The notes below the pieces were generated by a model. That model did not search any database. It was not told the DNA's origin and was given only the letters and a program-made list of their open reading frames with translations. DNA of 64,000 nt from Desmonostoc muscorum FACHB-395 (GTDB taxonomy: Bacteria; Cyanobacteriota; Cyanobacteriia; Cyanobacteriales; Nostocaceae), in the NCBI RefSeq assembly GCF_014698035.1, contig NZ_JACJSF010000004.1:161006-225005 (forward strand), in the 5' to 3' direction. The position numbers were made by a program, and so were the translations under genes. Of the stretch, positions 34,228-43,347 are shown piece by piece; the first letter of the stretch is position 1; every line of letters starts with the position of its first letter.

Positions 34228-36540
34228 ATGGTCAAGCGATCGCTCCAAGCATCACTCATCGGTATTGAACAGGCTAAAAGAGCATTTGCTCTCAAGGGGT
34301 GGACTCAAGACAATTTGTCAGCCGAAGTGAACCTCAAGACTAGACAACCGATTTGGCGATTTTTTAGTGGTCGTCCAGTTGAGCGTCATACTTTTATTGA
34401 AATTTGTTCTGTATTAGAACTGAATTGGCGGGAGATTGCTAGCAATCCACCGGCAGAATTCATGGAACTAGAAGAATACGGCCGGCCACCTGTGCTGGAT
34501 ATTGATGGCTTGGTGGAAAAAGTGCGATCGCAACGCTTCGACAAAATTCAAGACCAGTGTGGGATTTTGCAGTTATTGGATATCAGCCGTCCCGTTGCGA
34601 TCGATGACATATATATAGATGTGAATATTTTGGAGGAGATTGCCAGTCAACAGTGGTTAGAAATCACTGCGCTGCAAAACCTAGATCCCAAACAATTTGA
34701 CCGTTTTGGCTTAGGTGAGGCCGATCAAAACCAGATACCTGGTACACAGGCAGTTGAAACATACTCTAAGCTCAGGGTACTAGGCAAACCTGGGGTAGGT
34801 AAAACCACCTTTTTACAATATCTCGCCATTCAATGTAACCAAGGCACATTTGCAGGGAACTTAGTTCCGATCTTCATCACCCTGAGAAATTTTGCTGAAG
34901 AATCTAAAGTCACCAACGAGTTCAGCCTATTAAAATACATCCGCCAGGAGTTCCTCACATCTGGAGTTTCCGATTCCTCTGCTATAGAAACTTTACTTAG
35001 TGCAGGCAGAGTCTTAATTTTGCTTGACGGTATGGATGAAATTCTTAACCAACAAAGCAATACTGTCTTAAGCGAAATTCGCAGGTTTTCAGAAAAATAT
35101 CACAAAAATAAGTTTGTGGCAGCCTGTCGAACAGCATCTCAAAAACTCAGACTCCGAGGCTTCACCGATGTTGAGATTGCCCCGTTTACCTCAGAACAAA
35201 TCATCGCCTTTGCTCAAAAATGGTTTGTGGCCTTTACCAAAACCAACATTCAAGACGGTCAAGCGCTGTCCGTTCAGTTTGTTGAGAAGTTGGACTTAGA
35301 TGAAAACTGGCAATTTCGCCAACTCGTAGTTACACCCCTATTTCTGCATCTTGCTTGCTGGGTGTTTCACGGCCAAGAAAAATTTCCGACTAAGCGGACT
35401 GACTTTTATAAGCAAGGTTTAGACCTTCTATTGGGCAAATGGGATGAAGCCAGAGGTATTGAACGTGATGAAGTTTACCGAGGGTTTTTATTACCACAAA
35501 AGCTCAAGTTATTGAGTCAGATTGCAGCAGCGACATTTGAGCAAGGTCAGTACTTTTTTGAGCAACGTATCGTTGAGCAATACATTGGTGACTATATTCA
35601 GAATCTGACCAAAGCGCCAATGGATGCCGAAGAACTGCAAATAGAAAGCGAAGCAGCACTGAAAGCGATCGAGGCTCAACATGGGCTACTAGCAGAACGG
35701 GCGCGGGGAATTTTTTCCTTCTCCTATCTGGCGTTTCAAGAATACTTCACAGCAAGAAAAATCGTTGCCAGCCATAATCTAGAGGCATTTGGGGAAGCTT
35801 TAGAAGGATTAGTTAGTCACATTACAGACCCGCACTGGCACGAAATTTTCTTGTTAACAGCTACCATGCTCCGAAGTGCAGACTCTTTAGTACAGTTGAT
35901 GAAGCAACAGATTGATGCACTGGTTGGCCAAGACCCTTATTTACAAGAATTTTTGACCTGGGCGAGCCAAAAATCTCGTACTATTCCCAGCCAACCAAAA
36001 GAGGCGACAACTCGAGCCTTTTACCTTGCCTTAAGTCGGACTCCTCACATAGCTTCTCACTTTGCCCTAGCCAGCAGCCTCGACCAGGGAATGTTTCTGG
36101 ATACGGCTTTAGATGACCTGCTGGTCGAATGTGCAATTGATGGGAGCCAGGACTTTGCCCACATCCACGCCTGTGGAGATGCTCTCTCAAATATTTTGGG
36201 TATAGTTCTGGATGTTGGACTTTATAAATCCCTACAACAACTCTCTGACCAATTGCCAAGTTCTCGTCAAAATCAAGAACGGCTTAGGCTATGGGGGCAG
36301 ACAAACTATTCAGCCTGGGCTGAACAGTTAAAGATGACGGTCATTAATTATCGCAACATTAACCACCAGTGGCAGTTTAGCACCGAACAACAACAAGTTT
36401 TGCAACGATACTACGATGCCAATAAGTTACTACTCGATTGTCTGCATAGCAATTGTGAAGTGACGGCTGCTATCAGGCAAGAAATTGAAGCCACCTTATT
36501 GTTACCTCAAAAGGAACTTGAGGACAGGGAATGGCAATAA
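34228..36540 (+). CDS. NACHT-domain NTPase with N-terminal HTH-like segment
   Basis: A 770-residue STAND-type protein. Residues about 10-75 (FALKGWTQDNLSAEVNLKTR, IWRFFSGRPVERHTFIEICS) look like a helix-turn-helix/SH3-like sensor module common in cyanobacterial NACHTs. A linker of about 100 residues follows. The NACHT core has Walker A GKPGVGKTT (186-194, Lys192), FITLRNFAEES, Walker B LILLDGMDE (Asp267, Asp270, Glu271) and a sensor segment VAACRTASQKLRLRGF. The helical C-terminal half includes the conserved FSYLAFQEYFTARKIV of NACHT-associated helical domains. Family knowledge: NACHT/STAND ATPases oligomerise as switches, and some bacterial ones defend against phage. It is alone, with an AT-rich spacer upstream and a pseudo-receiver downstream. 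The effector identity is uncertain. Confidence 0.88.
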   Translation: MVKRSLQASLIGIEQAKRAFALKGWTQDNLSAEVNLKTRQPIWRFFSGRPVERHTFIEICSVLELNWREIASNPPAEFMELEEYGRPPVLDIDGLVEKVRSQRFDKIQDQCGILQLLDISRPVAIDDIYIDVNILEEIASQQWLEITALQNLDPKQFDRFGLGEADQNQIPGTQAVETYSKLRVLGKPGVGKTTFLQYLAIQCNQGTFAGNLVPIFITLRNFAEESKVTNEFSLLKYIRQEFLTSGVSDSSAIETLLSAGRVLILLDGMDEILNQQSNTVLSEIRRFSEKYHKNKFVAACRTASQKLRLRGFTDVEIAPFTSEQIIAFAQKWFVAFTKTNIQDGQALSVQFVEKLDLDENWQFRQLVVTPLFLHLACWVFHGQEKFPTKRTDFYKQGLDLLLGKWDEARGIERDEVYRGFLLPQKLKLLSQIAAATFEQGQYFFEQRIVEQYIGDYIQNLTKAPMDAEELQIESEAALKAIEAQHGLLAERARGIFSFSYLAFQEYFTARKIVASHNLEAFGEALEGLVSHITDPHWHEIFLLTATMLRSADSLVQLMKQQIDALVGQDPYLQEFLTWASQKSRTIPSQPKEATTRAFYLALSRTPHIASHFALASSLDQGMFLDTALDDLLVECAIDGSQDFAHIHACGDALSNILGIVLDVGLYKSLQQLSDQLPSSRQNQERLRLWGQTNYSAWAEQLKMTVINYRNINHQWQFSTEQQQVLQRYYDANKLLLDCLHSNCEVTAAIRQEIEATLLLPQKELEDREWQ

Positions 36541-36903
36541 TCCTTTTGGTTAATTACGCAAATAGGTAGTTGCCAAATTAGTTTTCATTACGTTTTGTGT
36601 CGTAGTCAATCAACTAATTTAGTAAATCAAACAACACTTTGCCATATTACAGAAAGTTTTTCATTTAATTTCTAGCAAAAATCCTTCTTTCGGTACTTTT
36701 CTTTGTAACCACTCTTCTCCTGAAACAGAAGCTGCGCGTAGCTTACTTAGATTGGTACGGAAACGTTTCCAATGAATGCGCCTTTTGACCAAATCAACTT
36801 GAGACACGATAGGGTCTCTAAGAGTTGCCCAGTAGAATTTCGCATCTCTACTTACTCATTTTCAACCCACTTTGCACTTAGAGCTTTAATGGCAGGTCTT
36901 GTT

Positions 36904-37359
36904 ATGAATTTAATCAATGGCTTTTGCTTGACAGATGGGATACTCAAAGGTGTAGAAGTACTCGTTGTAGACAACGATCGCGATAGTAGAGATTTGTACG
37001 CATTTTTACTCAAAGACCAGAGTGCAAATGTGATTACTGCTGGTTCAGTAAAAGAAGCTTTAGAAATCCTGAGTTGGTTCACGCCCAACATCCTTGTCTG
37101 TGAAATTAGGTTTTTGGGTGAAAGTATTTATACATTGCTAAATACATTGAGTGCTATGGAAGCAGACAATGGAAAGCATATCCCAATTATTGTGACTTCA
37201 ACATCTACCACAGGTACTCATGACCTAATTCCAAATGTGGAGTTTGAAAAATATTTACTTAAACCATTCGACCTTGACAAATTTGTTTCTATGATTAGAA
37301 ATCAAGTACAGGAAGATGTGTCACAAAACTTTTGCCCCGATGTATTAGTTTTACACTAG
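36904..37359 (+). CDS. pseudo-receiver protein with Glu at phosphoacceptor position
   Basis: A stand-alone receiver fold: VEVLVVDNDRDSRDLYAFLL (acid pocket Asp-Asn-Asp), PNILVCEIRFLGESI where the phosphoacceptor Asp is replaced by Glu, VTSTSTTGT for the Thr switch, and YLLKPFDLDKFV with the conserved Lys. A Glu in place of Asp suggests a constitutively active-like or phosphorylation-independent receiver. The frame extends upstream to ATG 36772 but that N-terminus is unlike receivers. ATG 36904 with CAGGT before it starts right at the domain and is preferred. It lies 3' of the NACHT gene but not in an obvious operon. Confidence 0.75.
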   Translation: MNLINGFCLTDGILKGVEVLVVDNDRDSRDLYAFLLKDQSANVITAGSVKEALEILSWFTPNILVCEIRFLGESIYTLLNTLSAMEADNGKHIPIIVTSTSTTGTHDLIPNVEFEKYLLKPFDLDKFVSMIRNQVQEDVSQNFCPDVLVLH

Positions 37360-37390
37360 TACACTATAGCGGAAGGGTATTGCCCGATTA

Positions 37391-38608
37391 CTAAGCACTT
37401 CTCAAAGCCACAATTGGGTCGAGTTTAGCAGCGCGACGTGCAGGAACAACACCAAAGAATAAACCAATACCACCAGAGACACCAACTGCCATAGTAATTG
37501 CTACAGGAGAAAGACTTGCTTCTAAGGGAGTTAAGGCTCCCACTAATAGAATGCCACTGATACCAACCGCAGTCCCAACTAAACCACCAGCTGCGGAAAC
37601 TATCACAGCCTCAATAATGAACTGTAGCAAAATATCTTGCTCAGTTGCCCCGATCGCTTTTCTCAATCCGATCTCTTGAGTGCGTTCGGTGACGGAGACC
37701 AGCATAATATTCATAATGCCAATGCCGCCGACAAATAATGATATCCCTGCGATCGCTGCTAGCATAATTGTCAATGCACCTGTGATTTGACCGACAGTTT
37801 GCAAAGCATCCTTTTGAGAGCGGATAGTAAAGTCATCTTCACCATTAATTTTGTGCCGCAGACGCAGCAAATTACCAATTTGAAATTCTGCTGCATCCAC
37901 GCTCTCTGAATCACGAGCGGCAGCAACGAGATAATCTAAAGCAATGCCATAAGGAGAATTCTTACCCACAAGTCGGTTGGCTGAGGTTGTGATTGGTATG
38001 AGCGCTGCATCATCATAATCTGCTCCCACGCTGGAACCTTTGGCTATTAATATCCCAATCACTTGAAAGCTAGTATTTCCAATTCGCAATTGCTGACCGA
38101 TAGCATTACTATTACCGAATAGTTTTTCTGCCAAGTCTCCACCTAAGACAACGACTTGGTTATTTCGCTTGATGTCTACCTCACTAAAAAATCTGCCTTT
38201 AGCAGTTTCAAAATCCCGCACTAATAAAAAGCTGGGAGTTGTACCAATGATGTTGACATCAGTGTTTCGGTTGCTATATGTAACTACCTGTCTCCTGTTT
38301 AACTCTGGCGCAACTCCTACTACTGTTGGTACTTGAGAAGCGATCGCTTCCGCATCTTGTAACACCAGAGTTTTTGGCACTTCAAAGGAGATACGCTGAG
38401 TTTCTCGATTACCTGGCAATATAAACAGCACATTTGGCCCTAATGACTCTAGCTGTTTATTCACATATTTTTGCCCACCTTCGCCAATACCAATCATGGC
38501 AATTACTGAGGCATTACCAATAACGATACCCAACATCGTCAGGGCACTACGCAGCTTATTTGACAGCAGGGTTTTACCCGCCATTTGGACACTTTCTAAA
38601 AAATTCAT
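37391..38608 (-). CDS. MacB-type ABC transporter permease (FtsX/MacB_PCD)
   Basis: A 405-residue permease: N-terminal ALTMLGIVIGNASVIAMIGI membrane helix, a large periplasmic MacB_PCD domain (about 45-270, with VVVLGGDLAEKLFGN), and three C-terminal helices of the FtsX fold including GGIGIMNIMLVSVTERTQEI and GLRKAIGA. Such permeases work with a separate LolD/MacB-type ATPase and a MacA-type adaptor in efflux or lipoprotein/glycolipid export. The adaptor gene is 53 bp upstream (38662-40128), but no ATPase lies next to them. ATG 38608 fits the helix start. Confidence 0.88.
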   Translation of the reverse strand: MNFLESVQMAGKTLLSNKLRSALTMLGIVIGNASVIAMIGIGEGGQKYVNKQLESLGPNVLFILPGNRETQRISFEVPKTLVLQDAEAIASQVPTVVGVAPELNRRQVVTYSNRNTDVNIIGTTPSFLLVRDFETAKGRFFSEVDIKRNNQVVVLGGDLAEKLFGNSNAIGQQLRIGNTSFQVIGILIAKGSSVGADYDDAALIPITTSANRLVGKNSPYGIALDYLVAAARDSESVDAAEFQIGNLLRLRHKINGEDDFTIRSQKDALQTVGQITGALTIMLAAIAGISLFVGGIGIMNIMLVSVTERTQEIGLRKAIGATEQDILLQFIIEAVIVSAAGGLVGTAVGISGILLVGALTPLEASLSPVAITMAVGVSGGIGLFFGVVPARRAAKLDPIVALRSA

Positions 38609-38621
38609 GTCTTAAAAATTA

Positions 38622-38665
38622 CGAATTACGTTAGCGCAGCGTTAGCGACGCAGGAGCGTCATTAC
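38622..38665. repeat. GTTAGCGCAGCGTTAGCG repeat
   Basis: ACGTTAGCGCAGCGTTAGCG and GACGCAGGAGCGTCATTAC lie in the 53-bp gap between the adaptor and permease genes. GACGC-AGGA-GCGTC forms a short stem. It belongs to the GCGCAGCGT dispersed family and touches the adaptor stop codon region. Confidence 0.55.
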
Positions 38666-40128
38666 AAATTACTCTTTTCTTTCGCCTTCTCGATTTTGTA
38701 GTCTTTGGGTGGATTAACAAAAACGCGATCGCCTTCTTTAACTCCCCCTAATATCTGAGTTTGGTCTTGAATCTGTGCCCCAACTGTAATTTCGCGGAAC
38801 TGGGGTTTATTCTTTGCATCTGGTACAAGTACGCCAGTTTGACCCTTTTCAGTGACAATTGACACCGTTGGTAGCACCAAGGCATTATTGACGCGATCGC
38901 CTAAAAAAGTCAGATCCACATTTAAGCCAGAACGCAGTTTATCCGTACCAGTATCCAGAGCAACCCGCACCTGGAAGGATGTCACACCTTGTTCCACCAC
39001 TGCTTCTGGAGCAATTAGGCGCACATGACCTTTAAAGACTTGATCGGGATAAGCATCAGCGACAATTTCCACCTGCTGTCCCGGTTTAATTCTGCCAATA
39101 TCGGCTTCAGGAACTTGAGCTAATATTTCTAAACCGCGTGCTACGGCAACAATTGAACTAGAAGTTGCTGACGCGCTAGTAGAAGCAGAAGTGGTGGGTG
39201 TCACAAAAGCACCCGGTTCTGCATATTTTTGCGTCACAATTCCCGAAAGCGGAGCGCGAATAATTGTATCTTCCAACTGCACTTGCACACCCTTCAATTG
39301 AGCTTCAGCACTGGCTACAGCCGCTTGGCGCTGGACAATTTCCTCAGAACGAGTACCATCTTGTAACAGTACCAATGCTGCCCGTGCTTCATTAACAGCT
39401 GCTTGGCGTTGGTCGATTTCCTCAGTCCGACTACCACTTTGGACTAACGACAATCTTTTTTTAGCTTCTTCTAAATTCGCTCTAGCACTTTTGTCTTCGC
39501 TGAGAGCTTGATCGAATAATTGTTTTTTCTCTGCTCCCTGTTGATATAGATATTGATAACGCTTTACCTGTTCATTGGTGTAATTCACCTTTGCTTGAGC
39601 CGCATCCACTTGGGATTGAGATTGAGCAATCTCTTGAGGACGATTACCAGCCCTAGCTTGGGCTAACTGGGCTTGAGCTTGTGCTAACCGCGCTTTTGCT
39701 TGAGCGATTTCTTGAGGACGACTACCAGCAAGGGCTTCGGCTAATTGTGCTTGACTTTGGGCTAAGTTAGCACGATACTGACTCCTTTGAGCCTCAATAC
39801 CTGCGCTATCCATGCGGGCGAGGATTTGTCCTTGTTGAATGCGATCGCCTTGTTGTACATATAATTGCGATAGCACTCCGGGGTTCTTCGGACTAATATT
39901 TACGCTCTGAATCGGTACGACTTTACCGCTAGCTGTAATTCTCAATGTGACATTTTTCGCCGCCACTGGCACAGTTAATTGAGCAATATCTTCTTTTTTC
40001 CCTTGATTCATAAGGGTGTAGGTTGTGATAGTACCAACAACCAAAACACCCCCTGTTATCAGCCCCATCAACCAGCGAAATGGATACTTAACTTTGCCAA
40101 TAACAGGAATTTCTATGTGCGTAGCCAT
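38662..40128 (-). CDS. MacA/HlyD-type periplasmic adaptor (membrane fusion) protein
   Basis: A 488-residue protein. After a single N-terminal membrane helix (WLMGLITGGVLVVGTITTYT) come a biotinyl-lipoyl half-motif (SGKVVPIQSVNISPKNPGVL), a long coiled-coil hairpin with degenerate repeats (SRPQEIAQAKARLAQAQAQL, AGNRPQEIAQSQSQV) and the second lipoyl half with IIRAPLSGIVTQKYAEPGAF. A beta-barrel and membrane-proximal domain follow. It links an inner-membrane transporter to an outer-membrane channel. The unusually long hairpin has three copies of a RxEEI-type unit. It is upstream of and co-directional with a MacB-type permease. Confidence 0.9.
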   Translation of the reverse strand: MATHIEIPVIGKVKYPFRWLMGLITGGVLVVGTITTYTLMNQGKKEDIAQLTVPVAAKNVTLRITASGKVVPIQSVNISPKNPGVLSQLYVQQGDRIQQGQILARMDSAGIEAQRSQYRANLAQSQAQLAEALAGSRPQEIAQAKARLAQAQAQLAQARAGNRPQEIAQSQSQVDAAQAKVNYTNEQVKRYQYLYQQGAEKKQLFDQALSEDKSARANLEEAKKRLSLVQSGSRTEEIDQRQAAVNEARAALVLLQDGTRSEEIVQRQAAVASAEAQLKGVQVQLEDTIIRAPLSGIVTQKYAEPGAFVTPTTSASTSASATSSSIVAVARGLEILAQVPEADIGRIKPGQQVEIVADAYPDQVFKGHVRLIAPEAVVEQGVTSFQVRVALDTGTDKLRSGLNVDLTFLGDRVNNALVLPTVSIVTEKGQTGVLVPDAKNKPQFREITVGAQIQDQTQILGGVKEGDRVFVNPPKDYKIEKAKEKSNL

Positions 40129-40672
40129 ATCTAAAAGCCTAATTAATCTTGCTTTATGGGAGTAGCCTGTAGTTAAAGGGCGAGTACAGGAATGGGGAAT
40201 TGTTAAAATTTTTCGATTAAATCTTTATTAATAAGCTAACAACTAGACGCATAATTAGCTTTATAGTTGCTTAATATTACTTCATGATAGGTGTTACATA
40301 TCTGTATGCCTTCACCTGAATGGGTGACTTTATACCATTTCTGTTTAAAATAGTTGGGTGAAGGCTTTGCGTAACCCAACATATATCAGAAGAGCGATCG
40401 CAACCAACTGCTACTAGAAACGGAAATGAGTTGAGCGAACAACACCCTGATGTCAAACAATTATGAGAAATAAACGCAGTTAATGCCAAGTTATAGGACG
40501 TTTGCCTTTGCTACGCTTACCTTTTATCAAGTTAAAGTGGCATCAGGTGTGTTGGAGATAAATATTCCTAAATGTATGTTACAACTTCTTACGTTTTGGT
40601 ACTAAAAAGCTAAAAAAATTTAACTATTGTACTCATGTAGCATTAATTTTAATGCTTGTTAGGAGTATGAGT
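40129..40672. other. spacer with dispersed repeats
   Basis: Divergent promoters for the adaptor and methyltransferase genes must lie here. GTTGGGTGAAGGCTTTGCGT and AACCCAAC (about 40351-40383) is a copy of the GTAGGTTGGGTG repeat. I see no gene or terminator in the rest. Confidence 0.5.
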
Positions 40673-41806
40673 ATGACTGCTAGTACCCTGCTGGAAGAAA
40701 TAGAAAAGTATCTACCTATTGTGGGAGATATAAATATTAAGAGTCCATTTGCATATCAAGTAACTCGTGGGGCGGTTGAGGTAGTTAACACAGTCCAGAT
40801 GGCAGTAGCAGAAGCTTATATCAACGGATTAGAAGTTCCTGATTCCGTTCTAGAATCGCTTTTCGATACCTGTATGCCAATTTTCTTTCAATATTTCCCA
40901 TCCCTACTAGCACCGTATGAATGGGTATTAAAAGAAACTGATCATCTTGCCGAAGGATCGCGGGAATTAATGAAAATTCAGTACGACTTGCCTCAAACCA
41001 TGCTGAATACTATGTTGGGGGACGGGAAACTCATTTATCCTAAGTACAGCATGGGATTGTGGGAAAAAGGAGCATTAAACCTTGAGCAATCCCAGATGCA
41101 GATGATTGATGATGTGATTGAAAAACTAGACATCAAGGATGGAGACAATATCTTAGACTTTGGATGTGGGTGGGGATGTGTTCCTAATTACATTCTTTCT
41201 AAGTTCCCCAATGTCAGATTTACGGGTCTTAATTTGAGCCACGAGCAATGCGAATATATGCGCCGCAAAATGCAAGATCCTGAGAGTTATCTCAGTTCAG
41301 ATCGGTTTACCCTATATGAAGGTGATTTGAATAATGCAAATTTCGAGACGAAATTTGATAAAATTCTCTCAATTGGTGTTTTTTGTCATGTTGGTAACTT
41401 AACAGTAGCCTTTAAAAAATTAGCTTCGTTTTTGAAGGATGATGGCAAAGTTTTCATTCACATTATCACAGTCCGCATCCCTAACAATATGTCTAGCGTT
41501 TACACCCACAAATATATTTTTCCACACGGTCGGTACTGGAATTACGATGCAGTTCCAAGCCATAAAGAAGACCTGAAAACAATTCAAAGATGGTATCTTA
41601 ATGGCTCTAATTACTCTAAAACACTAGCTAACTGGTTACAAAATTTTGACGACAATCAGGCAACAATAAAAACATTAAACTATGGCATAGACTATGCCAA
41701 GTTTCGCCGGATATGGAGGTTTTATTTGATATGGTTTATTCGTAATTTTGCTAGTTGTGATGGAGAATATAATGGTAATGGTCAATTTTTAATGGTTCAT
41801 GCTTAA
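40673..41806 (+). CDS. SAM-dependent methyltransferase, cyclopropane-fatty-acid-synthase-like
   Basis: About 377 residues with a helical N-terminal half (about 1-130) and a class I methyltransferase domain whose motif I is NILDFGCGWGCVPNYIL, followed by FTGLNLSHEQCEYMRRKM, ILSIGVFCHVGN and FIHIITVRIP. This matches the mycolic/cyclopropane synthase (CFA) family, which methylates unsaturated acyl chains or related small molecules. ATG 40673 lies 7 bases after AGGAG (40661-40665) and is preferred to the ATGs at 40652 and 40667. A desaturase gene converges from the other strand, so a lipid substrate is plausible. Confidence 0.82.
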   Translation: MTASTLLEEIEKYLPIVGDINIKSPFAYQVTRGAVEVVNTVQMAVAEAYINGLEVPDSVLESLFDTCMPIFFQYFPSLLAPYEWVLKETDHLAEGSRELMKIQYDLPQTMLNTMLGDGKLIYPKYSMGLWEKGALNLEQSQMQMIDDVIEKLDIKDGDNILDFGCGWGCVPNYILSKFPNVRFTGLNLSHEQCEYMRRKMQDPESYLSSDRFTLYEGDLNNANFETKFDKILSIGVFCHVGNLTVAFKKLASFLKDDGKVFIHIITVRIPNNMSSVYTHKYIFPHGRYWNYDAVPSHKEDLKTIQRWYLNGSNYSKTLANWLQNFDDNQATIKTLNYGIDYAKFRRIWRFYLIWFIRNFASCDGEYNGNGQFLMVHA

Positions 41807-41861
41807 CCGGACAAAGCTAGTGTTTTCCCTCATCGGGGATGAACATCCTGCCTTTCCTTAT

Positions 41862-42001
41862 TTAACTAGCTGAAGATGCTTTCTTCACAAAAACATCTTC
41901 AGCCAGTTAAATCCTTAGATTCTTGACTGAGACGGCAAGGAACAGACTTTTCACAGCATCTGGAAAACCTCTCTCTAAATCTCTCTCCTAAGAGGAGAGA
42001 G
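41862..42001. terminator. two hairpins between convergent genes
   Basis: TTAACTAGCTGAAGATG (41862-41878)/CATCTTCAGCCAGTTAA (41894-41910) has one mismatch, and CTCTCTCCTAAGAGGAGAGAG (about 41981-42001) is a near-perfect palindrome. T runs are weak. These probably separate the two convergent transcripts. Confidence 0.5.
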
Positions 42002-42093
42002 ACTTTGAATTTTCCCCCTTTCCGCATCGGGAAGGGGGTTAGGGGGTTAGGTTTTTAGTGGACTTTTTCCTGAGCCATCTGTCAACCAAAATA

Positions 42094-42999
42094 TCAGACG
42101 GATGTCTTTTCTTTTGCCTTGAACACTGAGTTTTGAAAGTTGCGGTTTCTGGCGCGAGCAATAAGTTCTGGTTCAGAAGGCACTCTAACCTTTGACGCTA
42201 GCTTCAAGAACTCAAGGATTTTAATGAACCAAAATGTTGGGTCTGGAAGATAGGCAACCCGGCCTTCTCGCACAGTTATGCCATGCCGGGCTGACCCTTG
42301 GAATGCATGATGAAGATTATGCCAGCCTTCACCCAACGTTAGAAATGCTACGAGCCAATGGTTCCGACTGTAATCATTAGTTTTGAACGGTTGCTCGCCC
42401 AGTATGTGGCTGAGTGAATTGACAGTGGCGACACAGTGGAAGAGGACAGTCGTGCTGAGGAAGAAAGCGCCGAGATATTCAACTCCACCAATGTAGTATG
42501 AGAATGCACCAAGAGCAAAGGTGGGAATGAAGTGCAAACGATCAACAATCTTCAAAACCACATTACTCTCAACATCAGTGGGAAGTTTCGAGGGAAAAAA
42601 CTGTGGGGAGAATAGCCATCCAGCTTGAGACCACCAGAATCCTTTGATAGCCTTGAAAGGCATATAGGGAGAATGAGGATCTTTTTCCTGATCTGAGTAT
42701 TGATGATGCTCCATGTGGTGAGCTTTCCACCAACTTGGCCCCATCTGTCCGGCTGAAGCAGCCACGATGCTTCCAACGCATAGAACTGAGGTTGGAGCCT
42801 GGTAGCTATTGTGGGTGAGTAGCCTATGATAGATGCCAGTAGTTGCAAGCATTCGTATTACATATAACAACACGGCCCACAAAACAGCACCCCACGATAA
42901 GCCAGTAACAATAATCAGTAATGATCCTAAATGACTCACCACGATCAAAGTAGGGCCTAGTATGTAAGAAATAATCGTGAGATGAGAGTACTGCTTCAT
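42094..42999 (-). CDS. acyl-lipid/acyl-CoA delta-9-type fatty-acid desaturase
   Basis: A membrane desaturase with three histidine boxes: HRLLTH, HHMEHH and HNLHH (in GEGWHNLHHAFQ). Between them are paired membrane helices (ILGPTLIVVSHLGSLLIIVT, GAVLWAVLLYVIRML). This is the stearoyl-desaturase/DesC-like superfamily, di-iron enzymes introducing a double bond. ATG 42999 with AGAAG a few bases upstream gives about 301 residues. A GTG extension to 43083 adds a non-conserved, hydrophobic N-terminus. It converges with the CFA-synthase-like methyltransferase, so the pair may modify the same lipid. Confidence 0.85.
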   Translation of the reverse strand: MKQYSHLTIISYILGPTLIVVSHLGSLLIIVTGLSWGAVLWAVLLYVIRMLATTGIYHRLLTHNSYQAPTSVLCVGSIVAASAGQMGPSWWKAHHMEHHQYSDQEKDPHSPYMPFKAIKGFWWSQAGWLFSPQFFPSKLPTDVESNVVLKIVDRLHFIPTFALGAFSYYIGGVEYLGAFFLSTTVLFHCVATVNSLSHILGEQPFKTNDYSRNHWLVAFLTLGEGWHNLHHAFQGSARHGITVREGRVAYLPDPTFWFIKILEFLKLASKVRVPSEPELIARARNRNFQNSVFKAKEKTSV

Positions 43000-43269
43000 T
43001 AATCTTCTAACGTCCTTAAGCTTCAAAATAAAAATGCACCACATTTTCGCCGCAGTCAAGCTTGCGGACAACAGAACGCTCACCCTTGTCAGCGTTAGTA
43101 CCTACACGCATATCTTGGCACAATTCGCTTGGAATATGAAAAGCAGTTTCAAACACAAGCAGTGGCAAAAAACCAGTGAAGAGTTTCTATAGCACAATCG
43201 GATTTGAGTTAAAATCTCTAATCCCGTAACAGCGAGTTGACCTGGAAAATGTCAAAATTAAATGAGTTT

Positions 43270-43312
43270 TGCGTAGGCGCATTCGCGCAGCGTCTCGTAG
43301 AGAAGCGACTTT
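43270..43312. repeat. GCGCAGCGTCTCGTAGAG dispersed palindrome
   Basis: GCGTAGGCGCATTCGCGCAG then CGTCTCGTAGAGAAGCGAC. The same core, sometimes inverted, appears near 7650, 19330, 32420, 46775 and 55140. It is a non-coding repeat upstream of trpS. Confidence 0.65.
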
Positions 43313-43347
43313 ATTAGCGCAGATTTGAGATAACTTAGTTGAAATTT

